Below, piece after piece: positions 1 to 11,425 of a stretch of DNA of 64,000 bases. Where the stretch lies: NCBI GenBank assembly GCA_016165875.1, contig JABBOT010000005.1, positions 24,639,368 through 24,703,367 of the forward strand. The letters are read 5' to 3'. Under the pieces are notes generated by a model. It ran no database searches. It was not told the DNA's origin and saw nothing but the letters and a program-made list of their open reading frames with translations. Every line of letters starts with the position of its first letter. Position 1 is the first letter of the stretch. Made by a program: the position numbers and the translations under genes. The DNA is from Acanthopleura granulata. Lineage: Eukaryota; Mollusca; Polyplacophora; Chitonida; Chitonidae.

Positions 1-606
1 GGGGGGGGGGGTTACCTTTACAATAGTGTACACGTTTCTTTTCTGCCATCAGTAAATTAACCGCTGTGCTATTCATTCATTGACTTTGAAATGATCACCA
101 AAAGTTGTCAAATGTATATGACCACTCCCCAAACCCTCAGATTTGTGTGTCTTAAGTAGTCCCTGGGATTCTTTGACAAGCCATCGAACGTGTACAGACC
201 CTGTCAGGCTTGTGTTATCCATGCTGATGTAGAACAAAGAAAAGAATGCTTCACACGGTACTTTGCAGGTGAACTAATTCATCTCTTACCTAATAAGCGG
301 AAGAGACGAGATTCAATCCCCATTCGTGCCAAAATTACTTTGGGACTTTAAAACTGGCGATGCGGGTTTAGAGTACTACCCTGCCTTGTCTGCTCAGCGG
401 TATGGTATAGCCTAATTACAGGACGGCATCAGTAAACTGTGACTTGGTATAGTGTCGTGTCTCATGTCTTTCAAATTGTATTCTGTTTAGGCGCCATTAA
501 AATATGAACCAGTCTACTATAATGGAAAAGAGGAAGAGTAAATCCCAATCAACCAATCCCAATATTCAATCCTATGTCTCATCTGCTCCTTTTTGTTGTG
601 TTTCAG
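1..606 (+). other. Intron upstream of the first visible channel exon
   Basis: Must contain the end of the intron leading to exon 607-774. The upstream exon(s) were not found here. The window begins with an eleven-G run, which may be a real tract or an assembly edge. Confidence 0.6.
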
Positions 607-774
607 ACTGACGTGGTTCCTGGTGTTAATCGTGTGCCTGGCCTTGGTTAGTTATCAGATCACAGACAGAGTTATGAAATTTCTCTCCGATGCCACACAC
701 ACTAATATGGATTTACATTATGTAGAGAGCATGGAGTACCCGACGATAACAATATGCAACTTAAACAAATACAG
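607..774 (+). CDS. DEG/ENaC exon 1 of window: TM1 and post-TM1 motif
   Basis: Encodes visible residues 1-57. The acceptor is TTTCAG ending at 606 and the donor is AG|GTAAGT at 775. The first base completes an arginine codon, so an upstream exon outside the window supplies the N-terminus. Residues 3-19 are hydrophobic (WFLVLIVCLALV) and form most of TM1. Residues 45-54 read YPTITICNLN, the hallmark of the first extracellular segment of DEG/ENaC channels. The intron after it is phase 2 and almost 10 kb long. Confidence 0.92.
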
Positions 775-1034
775 GTAAGTCATTGTGTATTTGTAGTCTT
801 TTTGAGAACTTCAGTAGGAATTCTGACATCAATGACTTTTGGACGCCAAAATAGATACGCCTTGTTTGAAGTCAGTAAACAAAGGAAAAATCTCGTTATA
901 TATTGTACATACCATTCACGTCCTGCCTATCATAGAGATATAACGTCGAAATAAAGATACGTTGAGTAAACAATTCAAAATATCCACGGACTACCCTCAG
1001 ACAGGGTAGTAGGAAGGCAATCTGTATAAACCAC

Positions 1035-1186
1035 TGTGTATGAGTGGTGTACATTGTTGTGGCAAAATTGCACATATACATGTTTGTATTTTGTGCACCA
1101 GCAGTATGCAATGTGTGTGATTTGGGTAATACATCAACAATGATGTGTGTATCAATAATACACAATTTGTGTACCACTGATACACA
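1035..1186. repeat. Imperfect inverted repeat rich in TGTGTA/TACACA
   Basis: The arm TGTGTATGAGTGGTGTAC at 1035-1052 is nearly complementary to GTACCACTGATACACA at 1171-1186 (one substitution and a two-base insertion). The sequence between and around them is also rich in short GTGTA/TACAC palindromes. It lies in intron 1; function unknown. Confidence 0.45.
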
Positions 1187-2624
1187 TGCATGGTGGATGT
1201 GCAAATTTGTGCACAAAACCTTCGTGTGAGGCATCAGTTTTCAGTTTATCTTTCAGACATTTTCAAGAATCAGGTAAAACAATAATGCTTTATATTGCCT
1301 GATGTGTACATCCGACGTTCATTGTTTTGCCTAACTGCTATATCTCGGAAATTACTTCCAGCTAATGTTGAAACCTTGAAAGCAACAAAAAGTCATATCT
1401 TTCCTCAAGGCTATGCCTTCCCAGTATTTTTTGTAATTATATTGCATGACATCTCAGGATTTATTTCAGGTTATGATGAAATCGAAATTTTTGCATGCCT
1501 TTTGGCTGGTATTGTCGGATGAAATTCTATTATTGACTAGATTGTGTTAAGAGTACATACTATTATATATGCATGTAATTAAGGAGTGTATCTTTAACAT
1601 CGAAGCAGTTAAGTGGTGTTTATTGAAGTCAGCTGACAAATACATATTTGTAGAATGTTCCTAGTGCTAAAAATTCCGATTGACCATAAATGTCTCCAAA
1701 CTTTATGATCTTTTGCATGCCGAAGAACAGTATACCATTTTAATCGTATTCTAACTGTGGATCTAAGTTTCTACGGATAGTTTGTCAATTTAAGCGCCCA
1801 AAAACCTAAGGATGCCACTCAGCAACAGAAAGCAAAATAGTATTTTAACAGCTCTGTTATCTTGGCATCAAATGACCTTATTTCGACAAATAGGAATACA
1901 TTGAAGCAGTACTCAATCAGATATATCAGGTGAATTGCACATTTGGCCCACGGTAGTGTATCACAACGGTCTGGGTTATATGAGATGAAAAAAGGAGAGA
2001 ATTTTCACACGATGTTAGCTCTCAAGGAAGGCTTAATCTCTACATTTCTGTTGGTGGCATCCGCGATGTTTTTACATTTTGCGTAAGCGAACATCTGTTC
2101 ACGAAATGCAATATATCTACAACAATATCTGCGATGTCATGATAGTTTAATACACACAAACTGTTCTTGTAGCTGAAACCTGAACTCTTCCTTGTCTGGA
2201 GGCAATATTGTATAGTCTGTATTTTCATGGCTTTTTGGGTCTGTCCCTACATCAATTTGTTCATATTTAAGACTTCAAAATGGAAATCATCTATCACATG
2301 TGGACGTGACCTAAAACTATCGTCTCACTGATGTCTGATATATATTAGCCGCTCTTTATACTGACTTGAAGTAACAACCGCTTCCTGTTGCCCCTTAGGA
2401 CAAACCAAACTAATCTCTTTAGGGCACAAATGTGTGATGCCGACTTCTGTTTTTAAAATAGGGAAGCAAGAATAATATGCGAAAAGAAGCCCGAATGAAA
2501 TAGATGTTCTTCGAGTCTAGACCACGTGAAGCTGGTGTAGAAAACGGCAACTAAACCTGATGTTATGGAGATTGGGGGCATGTGTTCGCGTCATCAGCTG
2601 TAATTTTCTTTTGTTTGTTCCAGA

Positions 2625-2715
2625 AGACTGACTGAATGAATGAATAAATAAATGAAAGATTATGTCTTAACGTCATGTCGGCAATATTTCAGTCCTGTCG
2701 TGTCGAGAACATCTT
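2625..2715 (+). repeat. Possible decayed SINE or short interspersed repeat
   Basis: A GAATGAATGAATAAATAAATGA tract is followed by a TCTTAACGTCATGTCGGCAATATTTCAGTC-like sequence. The oligo-(GAAT/AAAT) tract next to a non-repetitive core resembles the end of a retroposed short element, but no second copy is visible here, so this is tentative. Confidence 0.25.
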
Positions 2716-4375
2716 TGAGTCTTGAAAGAAATGCTTGATTTATTAATTTGCGATGATTGCAAGAATTTGTTCTATTAGTTGTTTCTAGCGCCTGGTACTA
2801 TTATACTGAAAAGGTGTGGCTGGTAATCACCATACGGTCATAGTAAAGATGCAAATAATCTGTTTGAGTTAGAGATTATCCAGAACTTATTCTGACTTCT
2901 CATTCTTTGACTTGTCATTTTGACCTCTCCTTCTCTGAAAATTGCATATCATCATCTGTGTGGGTTCTGAGGAAAGAATTCTCGCGTGTGACATCCTTTT
3001 CTTTTTCTTTCGATGAAGGTTTACCATAAGTAATACCAAATAAAAATGATGTCTAATGAGGGTGATTAGCAATGTGTCGCTAATGAGTTTGGTTTGATCG
3101 TCAAACAGACCGACCATATTGAAAGAAGTGCCGTTTTCTAAGGACAAGCTACAGCTCTCAAGACTTTCTGTTGATGGATCCATGTTAGAAATTTTCCCCG
3201 TGCGCTTGATTGTTCTAAAAGCTTCCTGTGTCGCAAACCTCATTATCCGCGGACATCAAACAGATCGGAATGACATGGAAACTATTACGGCCGGCTTGTT
3301 ACTCCGCAATGCCAATGAACAGTCGTCAGATGACGACCATTTAACCAAACCTGTCTGCGGATGTCCTCAGCCCAGACACGTGGTGTACTTGTCTCGGTAA
3401 ACGAAGCTCATTGCCAATCTTAGCCGGTGGGGTCATTGCTATCCGCCCTCACTAGAACACTTATCAGGCTTTACCGTAACTTACAAGACCTTAGCCGTGT
3501 TCCCCTCCCTTTCACTAGCATGCAGGTCCATCGATCGACCGTTCCCTTCAAAGCCTGCAGCCCGAAGCCTCGCCTCAGCTTGGCACAACATCGTTTGTCC
3601 GCGGCATAAGTGAAGGCTTCTCTAGGCTTTTCACTTGCAATCTAGACATCACGCGCGCTCTCGGATCCCCGGTTTAATTTTGACGCTCATGAAAGATCTG
3701 GTTGGTCTCCCCAAGGCCCAGAGCGATCGGTAGCGACAAGCCGTAAAGACTGCCCATTACCCAGATTCCAATTCCGATCGGATACTTTATAAGAACCACC
3801 AATATTGATATTGCTCAGCATTTCCCTATACAGATACACCAGGTTGTATTCTCTAGATACCAAAATGATCTCACCCCGGCATACCGAGGTGACCCTTGTT
3901 CATTATGTGCGCAGAGTTCATGTCATTCAGTCTAAGCCGTGTTTATTAACAGCATAATTAAGTATCTGCCTCGGGACATCCTTTTCTCTACGGCACAAGA
4001 GAAGCAGCAATCTATATGACTCAATTACGAAGAAGTGCAATGGGAAATTGTATCACTGCTGGTGAAATATACAAAACTACAATAGATATTTCTAACATAA
4101 ATACTTATAAGGGATTGGCCAGAGTCTGTTCTGACAGGTTGGAAGTGGTTGGGGGTCCTTTAAAGTTCCTGGTTAATTTTCGCTTATCATGTGGAGAATG
4201 TATGCCAGTGCCTAAATCAGGCTGCCATGATTATTCCTGCAAACAGAATCAAATCAACTGTCAACGAAGGTCGTTAGTACATGTGTACACATGTACGTGG
4301 AGAAGTTAATAACTTGCCAAAGGTCAGTGTTTCACTCCGGGCGCTCCGTTTACCTCCACCTTATTGTTTAACGCC

Positions 4376-4752
4376 TACATGTGGAGACCAGTGTTATAAC
4401 CAGGTACACGTAGACACCATTGTTACAACCAGGTACACAGAGAGACCAGTGTTATAACCAGGTACACAGAGAGACCAGTGTTATAACCAAGTACACATGG
4501 AGATCAGTGTTATAGCCAGATACACACAGAGATCGGTGTTATAGCCAGGTACATATAGAGAACAGTGTTATAGTCAGGTACATACAGAGACCAGTGTTAT
4601 AGCAAGGTACACATAGAGATCAGTGTTAGACTAAGTAAAGTATACATAGAGACCAGTGTTAGCCAGGTACACATAGAGACTAGTTTTATAACCATGCAGG
4701 TACACAGAGATCAGTGTTAGTTAGGTTCACATAGAAACCAGTGTTATAACAG
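4376..4752. repeat. Minisatellite, about 32-bp unit
   Basis: About eleven degenerate tandem copies of a unit that reads roughly GAGACCAGTGTTATAACCAG plus GTACACATA. Copies drift in their last third (ATAGAG, CAGAGA, ATGGAG), which indicates an old array. It lies in intron 1 and has no sustained open frame. Confidence 0.85.
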
Positions 4753-4984
4753 CTTGTGAACAATGATGCGTTCCTTGCATCTTTCCAGCATATTAGGAAA
4801 CACTTTACTCTTTCTCTTTATTTATTATATAAACTTCTTTTGCAGTTTGCTTTGGATGGTATTTTGAGAAACGGTCTTGTGATTATTGACCATGAACTTT
4901 CATTATAGCTGACGACTGGTATGAGAATGTTTGTTATCAGAATTCGATTGATAAGACGCCTCACTCTAAAAAATTGGTCGGTAA

Positions 4985-5128
4985 AGTTATTTAGTTTTAG
5001 AATAAAACCCCAACTGAGATAACTTGGCCAGACACTGGATTTCACCGGTTATATGTGACCATTTGGCAATTATCCTATTGTGGCCCCAGCTCTGGTTTTA
5101 CTATCTATGCTGTAGTCTTTTATATGCT
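4985..5128 (-). repeat. Dispersed TATAAAAG repeat, copy A
   Basis: Read on the - strand this contains TATAAAAGACTACAGCATAG, then TAAAACCAGAGC, a diverged dyad region, AAATGGTCACATATAACCGG and TTGGGGTTTTATTCTA. These blocks occur in the same order in other copies near 10.4, 30.8, 32.9, 40.8 and 41.6 kb. The family is described in the findings. Confidence 0.7.
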
Positions 5129-5800
5129 ATTGACTGATAAGAAGGCAAGCAAATCACAGACTAATCTCAGAGCTATGCTGGTGTCGACTTTGGCTATGCA
5201 AGAATGTGTATGAGAATAATGTGAAAACTGAATAAATAAATGGTCTAAAAATCACATCTTATAGTGACAGAGAGTGCAATAATTATAAGAGGCAACCTTT
5301 AATCTGCAATGGAAATTATCACTCGCTTATAAAGATTCTCTAACATGCGAAACGGCACTTATGCCAACATTTAAGCGCAAGACCTCTGTAAATCCGTCCT
5401 TTCACATAATTACTCATAAAGGTTGTATTAATTAATCACCCCTGATCCGCATTACCTTCTGCAGGGTGATTATAACCTAAAACATAACCTGTGCAAGTGG
5501 CATTTATCCCTCCGGCAGGTGGTTTTTCCTGCATGAAGGGTGTATAAAGTACAGATTTTACACTGCACACAATTATACAGCGTACTTTGAATTGATCCAT
5601 TCAAAATTCACCCGTACAATTCCAGCATTAGCCTGAATATTCCATTGCGACCTATCGCTGAATTCAGCTGCATGCAACTGAAAGCTTCTTTTTATTGAAG
5701 CTAATATATCATTACCCGTTTTGTGCCCTGACAGCGGGGAGATTCATGATCGGAAAGAAATTTAAGAAATATCCGTGTAGTGGATTCTGCCTTATAATTT

Positions 5801-6090
5801 GTAAAATATGTACGAGCACGGTAAATGAATCAAAGCACAATTGAAGTTACAGAAAAATCGTACATCTACGTTATATTTGTGAGCTTAGTGTCCAGTCAGA
5901 GTGGTGTGTAGCGAAGCTTGTGCAATTTGGGCCATCTTGATGATTTCGTAAAATATGTACCGGAACAAGACATAATGCAAAGCACTATTGGAGAGCTAAA
6001 GAAGAAACGTTCATGTACTTGTATTGGTGAGCGTAGAACGCAGTCAGCTCGATGTGTACATTGTAGCTAGGTTTGTGCTGTTTTAGGACA
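5801..6090. repeat. Tandem duplication, about 147-bp unit
   Basis: GTAAAATATGTAC occurs at 5801 and again at 5948. It is followed in both copies by a related sequence (CAAAGCAC-AATTG-AAG versus CAAAGCAC-TATTG-GAG, then GAAAAATCGTACATCTAC-like and GTGAGC-TAG-like blocks). The two halves are clearly diverged, so the duplication is not recent. Confidence 0.6.
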
Positions 6091-9000
6091 TCTAGTTGAG
6101 ATATTTGGTGACAGAAAATTTCAAGCCCTTAAAAAAATACTTATACATATTTGTTGTAGGTTACAAATTGCCGAATAAAAAAATTTATTCCGGTGTGAGA
6201 GGCCTGCACTATAACCTAAAAATTGATTTGATATTTGTCGGTGTGGTCCGTTGACCTCACAGATCAATTACAGGTTCTTGTAATTCAAATGTCAAGTCAC
6301 TGAGCATATCACATGACTCTTCACGGGGATTTCTTATATGTAGAAATAAGACGGCAGTGTGTATTGTTATTGTAGAAAAAAACTGGTGTAGAGTCTTTAG
6401 GCACATCAAAAGGTGTGTTTTGTCGATTCTATTCCAGGGTGTCTATACCGTTCCTTTAGAAAAAGAACTGACTTCATAGAAACTTACACTGGCCGACGGA
6501 AGAAAGGATCAATAATGCCAATTACAGGAAAAATGCCACCTCGGCATTTCATCCTGTCGGGATAAGTCCATCATTTTATGTACACTTGTGGTTATTTCGA
6601 TCAACTGTAGCTGTTTCCACTACATCAAACCCCTGTTTGGAAAGTTGGACAGGAATTCAAATGGCTATGGCTTCAAACGTTAATGTAAGCACACACTCTG
6701 GAAAGCGCCCATACACAATGATGTGTTCTTTTTGTCTAGCAAAAATCGCTAACCTTTTAATGAGCTTGTCTGTATTTACAACCCGTTTTGTTTCCCATGA
6801 GTGAGAACTAACGGAGCGCGCATCATATAGCTTATTGCATTGAATTAAGAGCTGCTTTGATTTCACTTATCTAACAATCGTAGATTAGCTTGAAACCCGA
6901 AAACGCAATCCTCGCATCCTTTAATCCACTTTTCTTAATCAATCTGTAAATCTAAATAACTATTGTAATCATTATAATAAAAGTCTTAAACTGTAACGTT
7001 TGCCATGGCCTTAATGGCTCCTGAATGTACGGCCTATACTAGTTCTTAGTTTTCAATGTGACGGTCCTGAATAATGATACATAATCTTAGCCAACATCTT
7101 ATTGATTTCAATAAAAGCTGCCATAAAATCCTAACCTCGTTAGCATCAAATTGTTTGTCGATCTGCGGAAGACAAGCTTCATGGGTAGGACAGCGTAACC
7201 TTGAGGTCATTCATTTTCCAATTTCATCATCACTAACACTCAGTCTACAAAGACTTTTGAGTAGCATTTCTCGGTATGTTTTTTTAAATATGCGGTACCT
7301 AATCCAGCACAGATAAGACCCAAAACTTGTAAAAAGTGACGAATCGCTCATCAGCCGTTTGAATACAAAGCATGACGCATTATGGCAGAGAAGAGTACAC
7401 GCTATTGTCAGTCAACGAAATCTCACTAACCAACAATCCAGCTTCCCAGCACAATTGCTGTGGATGTATCCCAGTGGAGTGGGGAAACTCCTCTCTAATT
7501 GTCTTCTATTGTGCGCCATCACAAAGCTTTTAGAGTATCTCTATACGAAAACAGTGATCGCAATCAGCGCAGATTGTCGACCCAGAGAAAAGTGTCTTAG
7601 CACCTAAAGAACTGCCCAGGACGATTACCCGCTATCAGCCTCTCCCGGCAAGTATGCTCCCACTATTCTCGATTGGTCCTAACTCGCTCCAGAAATCTCT
7701 CGCTAACGTAGGGCATGGGTTATTTTTTCCCTTGATATCATCTATTCTAACTTGACGAGTTAAAGAGCCTCAACCATCGGCCTAATGATGGCGTAGACTT
7801 CCCCTTTTGTCCCAGGTTTGAGACGGTAATTGCCTCGTTTGTGACGAGCCCGAAGACAGAAAGCAACTGTGCGTTTGTCTTTGGATTTGACGAATGCCTT
7901 TGGAACTTAGTCATGGTTTCTTTCTCCGTCGAGTGGACACCATATTTTAGTTGACGGGCACTTAGACCAAATACATGTGGAGGGAGGGGCGTACTCACCG
8001 ACCGGATGTCTCGCTGAATATCCCAGAATGCAAAAGGATGTTTAGCTAATGGATAACGAAGAACGGCAATATCTTCACACAATAACGACAGGGTTGGGGG
8101 AATTTTTTGCTGTTCTCACCGATAGATTACAATGCGAATATAACTGAACGTTGTGTCTTTCCAAAGCTTCAGCTGAATGTCAAGACAAAATACTTTAACA
8201 CAACACTATTTCTTCACATGGAGATAAAAGATGTGTTTAGGAAACATTCACGATTTTGGCTGTCAGTCGTGCCTCGGCTTTAACTTCCGATCCAGAAAGG
8301 TATGGCAGTGTGTCGCTGTTGGAATTGTTGGCTTTGGCACAAGTGAATCTGTGTTTGAAAATGAAATCAATGTATGGCAATGAAACCGTCTTTGAAATAA
8401 GACATGTTGGCAATTACCTATTTAGGGAGAGTCCGTAATAAAGAGAGTGTCAGATTCTCACTTAGAAACGACGTGGAAATAAAAGGATGTGGGCGCGCGC
8501 GCGGGGATTGGCTTGCCACAACACATTGTCATCGCAGACAATAGAACATTCTATCAAGTTTCGAATTATATGAGCGGTTGGGAAGTCAATAGCAGCCGGG
8601 TAAGCTCCAATGGGCCGCTTGTAGCTATAGGGCACAGACTTCAGAATGAATACACGTTAATAGAAGCGTTTTCACCCACTGAAGTGTTCGTAGATCTACC
8701 TATCTAACCATGGATCCTCTCATGTTTTGTGCCTTCCTCAGGAAGTGGAAATCTGCTTGGAACCTTTTAGCTTTAGAAATTCTACAAGAATGACGGGTTT
8801 TGGTGAAAAGAAAGGCAAACAAGATGGAGAGCGATAGTCCTGCTGGTCCCGCCCAATGTGAACAGCATAAACTCTTATGGCGATAAGAAGCCGTTTTACT
8901 CCAGTACCGGGTTCTTGTCCTATCAGACGAGATGATAGCGCTGTTTTTGTACAATGCAGCACTGCTCCAGTATTTTTGATGTTCACAATTCCTTGTACAT

Positions 9001-9959
9001 GTCATCAACGAAAGTATGGTGTAATTGAACGTGTTTCCAGTTACCATGGAAACAGGACAAATAAGACAATCTATATGGGCTGCATGATGCAATGCATCAC
9101 ACGAATTTTTATTTAACCTGTGCAACTGTTTGCAAAGTTTAACCTCAAAAGCTGTTTCCAAGCGTAAATTCTGTTTTCCGATTAAAAGACTGTTGATGAT
9201 GTTTTCGTGTGTTGAATCTCTTTTTAAGCTCTCTGCTATGCTATATGGTGTAAAAAAAGCCTGGTGTGACCAGCCTGCTGTTTTTATCTATCAAATATAA
9301 TGTATATTTAGGTTATAATACCTTAATAAATTGACATGACTGAAACCTCTGGTACAGCCTTAAATATCAGTTTTCACATTCAACTATTACGAATAAATAT
9401 GTAGATAAGTATGTAAATAAGTCTGTTAGTTGTTACCGGAGTTTTACATTCGACGGTAAAGTAAATGATGAGAGCCCTAGACTACTCTATGCCCATCTCT
9501 CATGAACCTTACCCATGAAGCAATTCCAACAACAACGACGAGAAAGAATGTTCCAATATAGGCCTGAGTTTTGTCTGATCTAATCTTGTAATCTTAAATT
9601 ATTAACCAAGCACAGGTATTGGTGCATCTATTGCCCTAGTTAGTTTCAATTTTTGCTTTGAAATAGAAATTAAAGGGTTGTCTGCACAGTTTAAACATAC
9701 CATAATGAAGATCACATATATGGATAAATTCCTTCATAAAATGGGTTTTGCCTTGGCTCTGAATGGAGCTGTAAACGTTTTGGAAATTGCTTATCGGAAT
9801 ACAATGTGTTTCAATGGTTGGTCTCGGTTTGCATAAGATAAGCTATGGCTAAGACAGGATAGCTTCTAGGTGTGTCCATAAGGATTTTTCCCCTTCTCAC
9901 ACCATTCCTCAGTCTGCTTTATTTACTTTACGAATGAATGTAACATATACTGTGGCATT

Positions 9960-9962
<3 letters not shown>

Positions 9963-9997
<35 letters not shown>
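9963..9997. repeat. (AT)n microsatellite
   Basis: Uninterrupted dinucleotide run of roughly 17 AT units in intron 1. Confidence 0.97.
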
Positions 9998-10002
<5 letters not shown>

Positions 10003-10224
10003 ATGGAATTTATGTAAACTTAAACGTATTATTCCGATATACACTGTTGGGGTGTTTAATGGCGGTCTTTTCTTTCGATGGAAGACTATTGAATCGTATA
10101 CTTTTATGATGTGTTATCCGCATGCTGATGTATTTGTGTATAGTTACAATGGTTGAACTTTACGCCCAGTGGTATAATCTTAGCCAAATGTCTTTGATTG
10201 ACATAACATCCCTAAGGCCTGATC

Positions 10225-10540
10225 ATTTACATTTCATGTTATTGTGTACATGTGTTAAATGTCATGACAACACAGCATTTTGAGTAATTCTAGACCAGTG
10301 GCGCCTAATATATTGCATTTTACATCACTACATTTTTTTTACCTTATTCTTCTTAAGCAATGGTGCTGGGGGTGGGGGTGGGGTGGGGGTGGGTGTAAGT
10401 TGTTACTTAAAATAATTCCGTAACTGAAGCAAGCTGACAAGAGGCCGGATCTCATCGGTAACGTGTCGCCATTTGCAAACTGCCACGCTGTTGTCGCTGC
10501 TCTGGTTTTACTGTCTCTGGTGTAGTCTTTAATATTTATG
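10225..10540 (-). repeat. Dispersed TATAAAAG repeat, copy B
   Basis: The longest-looking copy in this orientation. Read on the - strand it runs from the ACTACACCAGAGACAG block (10527-10512) through GACGACAG-like, AAATGGCGACACGTTACCGA, the C-rich CCCCCAC block, GCTTAAGAAG, CTAGAATTACTCAAAATGCT and ACATTTAACACATGTACACA. The same blocks in the same order are found on the + strand at 32.86-33.24 kb. Confidence 0.75.
10368..10395 (+). repeat. G-rich tract with G-quadruplex-forming pattern
   Basis: Six closely spaced runs of three to five G separated by single T residues. It sits inside dispersed-repeat copy B, where other copies have only a single GGGGG followed by AGTGTAAG or CGTTAG, so it appears to be a local expansion in this copy. 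Confidence 0.85.
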
Positions 10541-10730
10541 TATAGTTGGACAGGTTCAACATATACCGTTCAACGACTCCAACTACACAGTTGTGTGGGT
10601 GTGTGACACGACTTGTTTGTAATAAATTATACACGTGTACACATGTATTACAGTTTACTGTAGATTTTAGCACCTTAAACATCAAGCAATTCACCGTTGG
10701 ACTTTTCCCCTATCTATTATTTCTTTGCAG

Positions 10731-10907
10731 AATAACAGAGGCCAATAAAACAGACCTGTATAGTTTTTTACACGATGTTGTGCACGGAAAGAGAGACCGA
10801 AGAGGGTTGAGTTTTGCTCACGCTCTCAGTAAAACACCTCCCTTAAACAAATCATACAGTGACTTTATGAGGCAAATGTCTCACAGAAAGGAATGCTTTG
10901 TACATAG
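10731..10907 (+). CDS. DEG/ENaC exon 2: start of extracellular finger
   Basis: Visible residues 57-116. The acceptor TTTGCAG ends at 10730; the donor AG|GTAAGC begins at 10908. The segment follows directly on TICNLNKYR and contains TDLYSFLHDVV, matching the helix after the first beta strand in the family, then a basic stretch (GKRDRRG) and the sequon NKS. It ends with the first finger cysteine (KECFVH). Phase 2 on both sides. Confidence 0.9.
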
Positions 10908-10914
10908 GTAAGCC

Positions 10915-11164
10915 AGGCTTTCATATATAGTATAAGGATAGAACTCTTTTGATAAATGTCTCTAAAATTCTGTTTTGTATGGAGTATGAAAATAAAACTC
11001 TCTTGACAAAATTCTGAAAAATTCCGGTTGGTACAGAATATGTAGTGAAAGCTTTTTTCATAAATATCTCCCAGATTCTGTTTGGTATGGAATATGTAGT
11101 TGAAGCTTTTTTCATAAATGTCTCCCAGATTCTGTCTGGTATGGAAAGGAATGGTCTGTACATG
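10915..11164. repeat. About 63-bp tandem array at the start of intron 2
   Basis: Four degenerate units share CATAAAT(G/A)TCTC-CAGATTCTGT and TGGTATGGA-TATG blocks. The last two units are nearly identical. The array ends with GAAAGGAATGGTCTGTACAT (from 11144), a near copy of the 3' end of exon 2 (GAAAGGAATGCTTTGTACAT at 10886), so the exon end itself appears to be part of the duplicated unit. It does not alter the donor in use. Confidence 0.75.
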
Positions 11165-11315
11165 CATGTATATGTACCAAGGTACAGAAATCTTTTACCA
11201 AATATCTTAAACACGAAAGTTGTTTGCCTGAATTAGATGTAAATATACGTTATATGCGAAACCTGTAAGAATTTTTATACTTGATGTTTTATTCTTTCTT
11301 TGTTCTCATTTTCAG

Positions 11316-11425
11316 TTGCACGTGGGCTGGCAGACCTTGTGGAATTCAAAATTTTACCGAAATTTTTACAGACTATGGATTGTGTTACAAATTTTCACCA
11401 AGTTCAAGAAAAATAAAATCAGGCG
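11316..11425 (+). CDS. DEG/ENaC exon 3: finger disulfide block
   Basis: Visible residues 116-153. Contains CTWAGRPC and, after FTEIFTDYG, LCYKFS. This is the family pattern C-x6-C, then F-x-x-x-F-T-x-x-G-x-C-Y-x-F. The acceptor is TTTTCAG and the donor G|GTAAGT. The frame continues from exon 2 (phase 2) and passes phase 1 to exon 4. Confidence 0.92.

Larger units (their letters stand above)
775..10730 (+). other. Intron 1 of the channel gene (9956 bp)
   Basis: The long intron between the TM1 exon and the finger exon, bounded by GTAAGT and TTTGCAG. It holds a pair of inverted arms (1035-1186), a 32-bp minisatellite (4376-4752), two copies of the dispersed TATAAAAG repeat (about 4985-5128 and 10225-10540), a 147-bp tandem duplication (5801-6090), an (AT)n tract and a G-rich tract. 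Short open frames inside it, including one of 153 codons on the - strand at 8700-9161, show no recognisable protein features. I see no other gene. Confidence 0.7.

Noticed and set aside
300..325. B-box-like GAGATTCAATCCC, possible tRNA gene
   Set aside because: No matching A box or cloverleaf could be drawn around it; no true tRNA or rRNA gene was found in the window.
8700..9161. 153-codon frame on the - strand
   Set aside because: No recognisable domain, overlapping open frames in other phases, and it lies within the long intron 1; likely chance.
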